Positions 36,030 to 46,200 of a stretch of DNA of 64,000 bases are shown piece by piece. Under the pieces are notes generated by a model. It had not been told where the DNA came from. It saw only the letters and a list, made by a program, of their open reading frames with translations, and ran no database searches. This DNA comes from Rachycentron canadum (lineage: Eukaryota; Chordata; Actinopteri; Carangiformes; Rachycentridae): assembly GCA_038496675.1 (NCBI GenBank), contig CM076653.1, positions 23,727,405 through 23,791,404 of the forward strand, in the 5' to 3' direction. Within the stretch, counting starts at the first letter, position 1. Each line of letters opens with the position of its first letter. The position numbers and the translations under genes were made by a program.

Positions 36030-39000
36030 CAAATTTTCAATTACAAACTCCCAAAGTACAAAACAAATCCATTTGCCCACCCCCCAAACAAATACAACTC
36101 AAATTCCTCATTTAACAGATGTTAAAGAAACAGGATATATCAGGGTAACACACATCAAAAACATCAAATTAGTTTACCTTTAACATTCAACAGCACACAG
36201 ATACTTTCAAACATGAGTTCAAATTGCAAAAACAAGGTAATGTAATATTACAGTATTGTCTGTAATTAATGGAAATAGGTACCAATATCATACTTTTACA
36301 GTCAATTCTTTCCAATCAAATAGTCAACTTTTCACATAACCATTACAGAATATTCATGGATCAGTATATTGTATTTGGTAACAGCTTAAGAATAACCATA
36401 TCAAAATATCAGGAAAAACGGTGCTGTTTCAATCTTGACTATAGTTAATACCACATTTAGCCTAATGATAACTTTCTGCAAGATCTAATCACACATCAGA
36501 AATGAAGGAGCTGTTATTTTAAGAGTCACCCATAATACATTTACAGACTCACTGGCTAACTAGCATTAGCAGTGCATTACAATTTTTAACATTCCATTAG
36601 AAACTGATGGAAAGGTACAATCTTTCCAAAATTCATGTTTCCATCACATAAAAGTGGATAAAATATTGTGACCAGATTCTGGTCGCTTATAATAGATGGA
36701 GGAAAATGCAATTACCTATGTAAATGGACTCAGAAAATATTACAACTGGTTAGTGAATCAAATTTGGGGGGGAAAAAAATTGAGTTTTCCATAAATACAT
36801 ATAAAATACAATGATATAAATATGCCTATGGGGAAAGTGGGTTTTGTGATTCATAACATTTCTGTGCGTTTAAGTCAAATTTAATTCACTTAAAAGGTGC
36901 AAGTTGAGTTAAGTTCTGCTGACTTAGTTTCTGTATTTGCTCCTTAACTGAACGGGTGAAGCTCAGGTTATGATGGGGTTTTGAATTTTATGAAGTGAAT
37001 ATGGTGTTTTAACAGGATTCAAAACTGTGAAAGTTAAAAATTGCAGAAATGCAGAAAAGTGTCAAAGACTCCCTCACATCATTCCAAAACTAAAACGGAC
37101 ACACAGTGTCACAGAAGCAACGCTCCCTACACACGTCAACAGAGGACAACCAAGTCACTGATCGTGGTTCAGTGGTATACAGACATGCAGGCAATGTCTC
37201 CTTATGACTCAAGACAGGTTAACTCTGAATTAATGCCTGCCTGCATGCATGCATTATTGAATGTGTACTACTTTTTGGGTTTAATGATGCTCTGCATTTT
37301 ACAAAAACAGACAAAAAACTAAATAACTTATGGAAAATATTACAAAAAAAAAAAAAAAAAGAAAACATATTGCAATACATTTGTCCAATTAACTATCCAT
37401 CAAATGCACCCCAGCATACAAAGACTGGGACTAAGTGGAATCTCGCACACACGCACAAAAGACACAAGTGCGATGTAATATCCAATATCACATCTAAATA
37501 ACGTAAGGGAAATTTCTATGACAAAGGGGAATTCAAAGACTCATACACACTATGGCATTGACCTCTACGCCCTATTACTATTGTCAAACATTAAGTGAGA
37601 GGTAGCCTACAGTACCTTGTGCACTGGAAAATTTAGAAAACTGTACATCAATTTACACATGGCAGGCTTACTCTTTAGCAAGCTCGATCTTTGACATTAA
37701 CTCACACATGCTGCACACGCAATTACTCAAGCGCATATCAATCAGGTCGGGGAGAAGTTAACACTAACAGCAGCAATATTTCCCGCAGCCGCAGGTTTTC
37801 TAGTTTCCAAGCTAGGGTTCCAGACAAGATGTTTGCTTTCTGTTTTTACCAAGGATGTTATGAAACAAACAAACAAACAAACCTGTTCCAGCTGAACAGA
37901 AAGAGTTTCAAACACACATCCCTACAGCTTATTTCACCAAGTCCTCGAGCTTTTCTTGACTAACCACTGTTTCAAGATTCAGTAGCCATAGACAACACAA
38001 CACCAAGACTTGGTTGCACTGAATTTGCTTAAGTTACAAATTTTTTTATTTATTTTTTTTTTTTTTTAAATCTTTTTTCCTTTTTTTCCCCCATTATTAG
38101 GTTATGGCAGAAAATAAGCCCTTCATTACATGCTGCAGCCTCAATGAGTGGCTATCTGGTTCTTTGTTGCTTAGGTGACCATGATATTAGTAATTTCTAC
38201 AGTATTAAAATCCATTAAAATCCAGTATTTATTAAACCTAAAAAGACTAATACTCACCTATTTTGTCTCCTATACTGCTTTCATTGCACGCTGAATAGAC
38301 AGTGTGCATTAAGTGGTTCAAAGTCACATTTTTCTGTTAAGCTCAAACCACAGTATAATTTCACAGCACACAGTCTAACTGAGGAGGCATTATGGGAAGT
38401 TTTGTTATGGCAGCTTCTGCTGATGACAGTGAAAGGGAGAGGTGAAAAGCAGCAAGAAAGAGGGAGTTTCAGTCCTGAATTCGCAAAGTATCAATAAGAG
38501 TAGGAGATGACTTTCAAGTTTGCGCATCCTATGTCCTAACAGGCCAGATTTGGACAGGTACATCAAGTCAATGTATATTACCCAGGAGTGATGGCTTTAC
38601 TGGGTTCTGTTAGCAACAAAACACACATCTCTGGGCCTTGTAAGGTCAGGCATCAGTTTTTTTTTTTTTGTTTGTTTTTTTACATTTTGAGCACTTTTGC
38701 ATTTTGTCATTGCACTGTACAAATTATGAAGTTGCCCAATTGATCAGCAGATCACAAGCTGATCAGGCCAAAAGGCAAAAAAAAAAAAAAAAAAAAAAAA
38801 TTGTATGCCTAAGAGCATTTAGAGTACACACTGTTATTTACCTTTTTTTTTAACCATATTTACCATTTTATAATTTAAATTTGAAAATGAACATGGGAGC
38901 ACACCCTTCATGCCCCTCTTGATACACCTAAAATGTACCGAATACTCATACTCGTCTAATTTTATAATTAGAAGTCCAAATACACAAGACAACCTGGTGT

Positions 39001-39833
39001 CTGAGCAGAAACAGACAAGATGGGCGACGTCTCAGCCTGCCTAACCTGACTGTGACCATCATATATGGCGTGCACCAAAATCACCCTCACCATGCTCTAT
39101 ATTTGTTGACAAGAAAGGGCAACTTAACAGTCAGCAGTATGAGCGTTCAATAACAGATCATTGGTGTAAGAATGCAATCATTCAGATTTCTGCAGCATCT
39201 ATGCTGCCCCAAAACACTTGGCATGAACACATCTTTAAGTGGATATGGATATGTGGATGTGTTTCAGACTGGATTACCTGCATTAATATTGAAAACTGAC
39301 AAGACGTATCACTGGGAACACGAAGATCAACTTATTCTCCCCTTGCCAAAACTTATTCGAAGGCTTGTCAAATCCAAATATTATATTGTAGAATCCTTCA
39401 AGATCTAACAACAAACAGTTTCCTCCTGTTGATGGTTTTTCCAAGGATCATTTCTGTGTACCTCAGTTGCATTTATACTTGAATTTGATGCTAAACCCAA
39501 TCACCCCTGATGTATGTTAGCGCCAGGTGATGTGGGGGGATATTTTTAAGATGTTCTCTGTACGGTGATTTGACCCTCACCTCACACAGAGGTGGATATC
39601 CTTCCCCTCACAGTTTATACCAAACCAGACAGCAAAGGCTTTCAGATGTCCCCCAAATGCTCCGCTACACTGAAGGCCTTCCAGAGCCTGAGACAAGGAG
39701 TAATGGATATGTCTGCACACTGACCCGCCGTGTCTTTGTGTGAATCATTCAAGGCCATTCATCTTTCAAACCATGTAGGAACATGGCATTTAGTCCCACC
39801 GGGACTTAAAAAGCCCATAATGTTTCCCCTCCA

Positions 39834-39839
39834 TTTATT
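39834..39839 (-). terminator. e2f3: Candidate proximal e2f3 poly(A) signal
   Basis: AATAAA on the minus strand (TTTAAATAAATGG), 102 bases after the stop codon. If used it would give a transcript lacking nearly all of the 3' UTR. Confidence 0.3.
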
Positions 39840-39940
39840 TAAATTTGGCTTCTACTAACTACAGTCATAGGCATCAAAATCCTCACTGATTCTCCATCTC
39901 TCTCTCTCATCCATTTAATCTGAATTTCTGTTAGCTAATG

Positions 39941-40230
39941 TTAGCTGCACAGGAGATCATCCAGGCTGGAGGGCATTTTATCAAAGTCATAGGCCTCAAA
40001 TAAATCACTGATTCCCTGGTCATCTCCCAAACCTAACAAGTAGTCATCTTCCAGAAGAGGAGGCCCGAGGTTTAAGAAAGGCCCCAAGGATGAAGGGATC
40101 TGGTCGTCTGTTTGCTGGAGAAGACTGGTGAAAGGCGACGAAATGGGGGAGAGAGTAGTAACCGAGACAGCTGAGGAGGAGGAGGGTGGAGCCAAGGAGG
40201 CACTCTGAGAGTTGGTTGTGCAGCTGGGAT
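39941..40230 (-). CDS. e2f3: e2f3 exon 8 (transactivation and RB binding, stop)
   Basis: Acceptor TTTCTTCCGCAG. A Ser/Thr/Pro-rich region leads to LLQQTDDQIPSSLGPFLNLG, then PPLLEDDYLLGLGDDQGISD and LFEAYDF, the pocket-protein binding site inside the activation domain. The stop codon TAA is at 39943-39941. Confidence 0.96.
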
Positions 40231-43200
40231 CTGCGGAAGAAAACAGAGTTAACTAGTTATCTCTACATGACCAAGTAGCTAGTTGGTTCGTTGATAAGAG
40301 TTGTTAGTGTATGTACCATCCCTCAAATTTGATCACATAAAAAACAAACACCTTTATGAGTCTCATCACAGATGGTTTGCTTCCTTTGATTGTGCCGATG
40401 AATCAAGACTTTCAACCAACAGTGGTATGGACATAAGCAAGTTGTTTAAAGTTTGGGTTCAACTTAACCCTTTAAGCACCAGGGTTTTATTTTAAAAAAA
40501 TAAATAAAAATGGATTTTGACATCAAGAGTTCAGAACACTGTAGCTTGAAAGTGGTTAGAGGCCTACTGTAAATGAAAAAGAAGAGCATGACCGCCATGT
40601 GTTGGTCATACTCACAATCTTATGCACTGTCACTATCACTGTTATCACATAACCAATCGTCATCTCCTAAAGGCAGATACTCTCCTTCAGAATCAGCATT
40701 GGCAAATAACAGATCCATAACGTCATCACAATTTGTTTCAATTTACTCAAACACAATGGACAGAACTTCTTCCGTGTCAATGCGGGCAGCACGTTCAGAG
40801 CATGTTTCCCCTGCTATCTCCTCAAACATGGTGTAATTTTGGGCTAGCATCAAAGCAGTGCATGCCTGCTAACTAGTGGTAGAGAGTACAAACAAGATTT
40901 GGCTCTGTAATTAGAACTATCTGTTTTATACAGTATTGTTGTTTGTTGCAATTTTGCGACTTTGGCACTCAGAGGGTTATTGTTATCGTCTAGTTAAGAA
41001 CATACCTAAAAACACGGCTGCAGTTTTTAATGGTCTCGTAATCTCAGTCTGTCAATTAATGTGGTAGAAATGAGGTGATTACACTCAATAAATCCAGACT
41101 AGACTGCTAGACTTTCATCTAGCACCAGCAGCATGTAGCTTGTATAATGTTGCCTATGATGAGATACAACTATCGCAAACCAAAGACCAAAGTCTCATAA
41201 TTCTTAGCTGCAAAGTGCTAACCACAAGTGTGTTATGCCATAAAAGGAACATGTGCTGAACACCACAGTAAACACTTATCAGAAAGCAGCACCCACCAAC
41301 ACACTCCAGGAAATTCTGCACAAGAACTACGATGTTTCACAAAAATGTCACCAACTATCCTGCTTAGAAATAAAAATTCAGAATTTACATATCACTATAC
41401 GCCATAACTACATAGTTTAATTTCAGAGACAGATGAAGGGAAAAGAAATAAATGAATAAACCTTTTCATGTGAAAAGCTGCTGCATAGTCAAATTTATTT
41501 GAAACTAACCTTGAAGAACTTTAAGAAAAGGGGAGTTGCCGTTGATGTCTGTGTTGCCATTTTTTACAGGACTCCTGGGGTCATTTTCCTCATCTGGACA
41601 CAGCAGGACTTCAATTGGACCTTTGGTGCTGGTCAGATGGATGGACAAACTCTGAAGAGGGGGAAAAAATTTGCTTCAGTTCAGATCTGAACACTGACAG
41701 AACCACGCTTGATATGATGAATGGACAGACTCCAAAAAAAAACTTTACTTACTTTACAAACAATATTTCCAAATACAACCAAAATAAACAGCTATAAGCA
41801 GGGTTTAAAAAGGGGATAAAACATGCTTTAAAGGACGCTTGACGCCCTTTGCCACTGCATGTCGAGTTTAACTTTCTGTTTGGACTGAGGACACACAACT
41901 GCAAAGAACTGTAATTACAGGGCACACAGGCGTAGTAGAGAAAGATTGAGCTGCTAACACATAAAATGGATATGGGTGTGTTTTTTTTTTTGTTCTTTAT
42001 TTTTAAGCTTATTTTGGGGCGGCAGCTCACTCTCATCCCCAAGCTCTGTGAACAGAACTGCGGTGGGGAGGCGACAGGTCTGTGTGCTTTGAGTAACATT
42101 ACAGCCAGAAAAGAGACAAAAAATTAGCTGGGTTACTTGGGTGTTCACATCAATACTGACCAGAGACCATAAATTCCTGCATCAACAATATAATTGCTGA
42201 TTATAGCCTTTTCTATTGCAGACAAAAGCCAGATGTCAAAGGGTCTTAGCAAGTTTAGAAACCACAACACAGGATTAAATCTGCTTATTGTAATGACATG
42301 TAATAACATGAAGAAGCAACTGCCCGACTTTGTTACAAATCCCATCGAGACAGGGATATTATTTATAGCTAGAATTGTCCCAGACACATCAAAGTTGAAA
42401 CTCAGACAAATATTCTCTGGGTAACAAGGGAAAGTGTCAGTTTTGCCCAAATCAGCTGCTTCTGGAAATGAAATACAAGTCATGGGTTAGACGATGATGA
42501 TGAAGTCAGCAAGAACAAGAAGTTTCATCAAGACAACAATGGCCATTTTCAGTCTCTGTGGACAATGCTTATACAAACCTCATCAGGGTCTGGTACTTCT
42601 AGTTTGGTGTCTGTAGGCGCTTTGACGACTATAACAGTCTGGTCTCTCAGGTTTCCCAGCTGTTTGATGTCTTGGTATGTCACATAAGCATGCGTGAAGA
42701 AAGGGTTAAAGAAATAACACCACAATGTCAAAAAATCTTAATACTAAACAAACGTGTGAACGCGAGTCTGAAAAAGCTCATGTGACAACGAGCATCCAAA
42801 CTGCCATCAAATTAGCTATGTTGTTTCAAAACTCCTGTAATGTAGCTAGGAATCATTTTTACTTTTGGATGTCATGACACCTAACAGCAAAAGGATATTT
42901 CTGGTTGCTTGGCAACTCGCTCATGTGTCTCATATCCAGGCTGCATCTCTGGATAAGTTGTTCAAGCCTCTGCTCTTCTTCTCCCAGTGCAGAAACTTCT
43001 GCTGTCAGTCGTTGTCTCTGACTCAATGCTCCCTCTACCTCTAACAGACTACAGCCCCTGGGTGAGAAAGGATTGAAGAGAATGAATTAAAATAGATTTA
43101 ACATTTGGTACAAGAGCTTCAACTGTGCAAACAAGAGTCATCTCAGTTTTCCATTACTCATTGTTGATGGCATTGGCATACCACATTTTCAAAAGGCAAA

Positions 43201-46200
43201 ATTATTACCAGGTTACCTTTGTAACATAAATACTTCCTGTATATAAGTATTAAGTACTATAAATGGCTACAATGAAGACAGACATGGTACTGAAAATGTT
43301 TGTCATAAAAATATTTGGACTGTTAGATGCTTTCTCGTTTAATAGAAGATTATTCATCTGTAGACTGATAGGAGGGACTGAATTTATTTCAAGCAATCTA
43401 AACGTAGGCCACCCATGAAGGGACGGTGGGGTTTCACTGAAAGAAAAGAAACAGTCCCACCTGAAAAAACATTCAGGGCTCATGTATTTCCCTGAATGCA
43501 TCCATGTGCCTAAAGTTGTGATTAATAAACAATGATGTCATTAAATTTGCAGACTGTGGCACAGTCAGGTATCCCCATACTTGGATGCAGTAACAACTTC
43601 CATACTACAACCTGCTTTCTTGTGATATTCAGCCAAAAGAACACCCTGAACCCACTTACTGGAGAGAAAAAACCACCCATAACACTTTTGCTTCATCAAC
43701 TCAAGATGAACCCAGAATTCAAACTGCAGAATGAATACATAACATGCAGGAAAGAGTATTGAAAACATATACACAACTCTGCACAGGTTATGTCTTTGTT
43801 GGGAATGTGTCCACAGGTTAACCCAAACTCTCTTATGAAGTTAAACGCTAAGTATTAAATGACCAAGTGGGAGAGAATGATGACTTACATCCACTGAATA
43901 TTGTTCTTTGACTTCTTCTTAATGAGATGAATGCCCTCTAATACATTGGTGATATCATACAGCCGTCTTTTTTGTACCTGAAATTAGAGAATACAAGTCT
44001 TTACATTTTAATGTGTAAAACTACAAACCACTAACAACCACGCCATCTCTGATGATACTTATTTTAATTTTAAAAGAGCAGATACATTTGAAGATAAAGG
44101 TACCTGTAAGGTTTCAGCAGCAAGGTTGAGGTCCAAAACGCCATCAGAGGACTGAGCAAGAAGGTCCACAAACTTCTTTGTTAGCAGACCCAGGGAGGTG
44201 TCAAACCGTGTCTTCTCTGGTGGAGATTTGGGAGCTATAGCAAAGGAAAAGGACCAGGAACAGTGAGACCAGAGGGGAAAAACAATGCATTTTCAATATC
44301 ATACTTATTTTTTTTTTTTGCAAGGAAACTGTGACTTAAAGATCTACTTGGGCACAGGGAGTGTTCAAGTGCTTGTTTAGATTTTTTTTTTTTTTCCCAG
44401 TCAGGAAATCATGGAGCCAAACAGCTTGAAGATGGGATCAAAGACTAAACTACAAGTCAAGGAAGGGGTTGAAGTTAATTTGAGGTTAAATAATCACCAC
44501 ACAGAAACATTTTGTGTAAAGCTTTAAGTTATGTTTCCCAGTCGGACTCATGTTTTATTATCAGTAACTGTGCTGATGGCATCAGTTCTTCTCAATAGAG
44601 GGCTACAGTATTTTAGAGGAGCACAGGGGCCACAGCAGCACCCTGCATTACTCTCAAAAACATCCTTTCACTGGAATCAACAATATAATTACACTACATT
44701 ACAGCTATGTAATGACAGGTTGTATAACATGAACACAACAATTTGTGTCCAGGTTTTGTTTCTTTTTAAAAATCAATTTACATTCTACTTCAATAAATCA
44801 TGCAGGACACGCAAGCAGAAAGGACACAGGAAATTAAGAAGCATCAGAGAGGATGTTTTTTGGTTAGTTTTTCCCCCACTGATTAAGCCTGATAATATCA
44901 CCTGAATAAGTTAGTCAGCAGATATATTGGGAAAACTCTGGCAAAATGCAGGCAGAATATAAATTGACTCTTTTCATCCCTGATGTCCAATGTTTGGTGG
45001 GTGTTTCCAATTTGTGCTCCCATTTCTACTTCAGCAGCAATCTATCCTCCTCTGTGAAATGCAAGGGATTACATTTGATGATATATGTTGTCATATGATG
45101 TCATTTAGACACCACAATGGCAATATTTTTTACTAATGTCTCTAGTAAATACAAATGACAAAATTCATTTTAAAACTACCACTACAATATAAACTACCAC
45201 TGTGCGTTAATGCTACTACTTGGAAGTTCACCGTTCTAAGGCACATAGATGAATTTGGCAGCTATGTTTGCACCTTAATTTCATATAATTGCATATTGCA
45301 TACTAGTCTCACATATAAACTGTAACATTACCCTGGTAAAGGGCTAAGTGAACTCTTTCACAGAGTGAGAATTAAGTGATTCTTTAACTGTTGATATGTC
45401 TACAGCATCACACTGTCCAATGCGTTCACCTCAATGAAAATCCCCCCCGCCCAATCACTGGATAAAGTAGATGCATATAGGCTGTTCCTCTGTATAAAAT
45501 TGTGGAACATTTCCAACAAGGGTCAACCCTGAAACACCTTAAAATCCTGGACAGATTGTAATGAGTGTATTGATGTTGCATTGTCTGAAGGATCCTTATA
45601 GCATTTTGCTTCTTACTTCTGGGTGTCTTTAGCCGTGCCCCATTGGTCGCTGTGGCCGCTCCTCTGCCTCTTGGTGTTTTGGCTGGTTCTGATTGGTACT
45701 GGTGATCTGAATCATCAAGCGCCAAGCGCCTTTTTGCCTGGCAGGGCAGAAACATACTGTTTAGAGCAGGTAATGGTGTCTTTGGTCGTTTGAGGCAACA
45801 TTATTTTCCAATTTTCTCTCATCAGTACCTCAAAATAAAATCTAACAAAAAAAAAAAAAAATGTTAAGGAAAATACAAGCACAGCATACTTTAATCTCCA
45901 ACCTGGACATAAATTTTCACAGCCTTTTTTTTTTATTATTAAAATTGTAGTATTTTACTTAACTGTATAAGTGAGGATACAGTCATAAAATATGTCTAGT
46001 ATTGTGGAGTAATTCTGTCAGCTTAATATACTTTGGCTTCATCTGATGTGTCACAAAACTGGCCACTGATTTTCCGTTTCCCAACTACTACCATTTACCA
46101 AGACACACCCACATAACTTCGGAGTGAGTCGCATCTATGGGCCTGTTCACAGTGCCATACAGCAACTTCAAGAATGTGAAAAGCAATGCAACAATACAAA

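Larger units (their letters stand above)
36001..39940 (-). other. e2f3: e2f3 3' UTR (probable extent)
   Basis: AT-rich minus-strand sequence follows the stop codon at 39941. Possible poly(A) signals (AATAAA on the minus strand) lie at 39834-39839, about 100 bases after the stop, and at 36024-36029, which would give a 3.9-kb UTR. Mammalian E2F3 has a long, microRNA-regulated 3' UTR, so the distal site is plausible. Poly-T/poly-A tracts at 38045-38095 and 38779-38800 lie inside. No other gene is visible in these 3.9 kb. Confidence 0.5.

Noticed and set aside
44531..44905. 124-codon plus-strand frame in e2f3 intron 2
   Set aside because: Low-complexity, no family motif, antisense within a well-defined intron.
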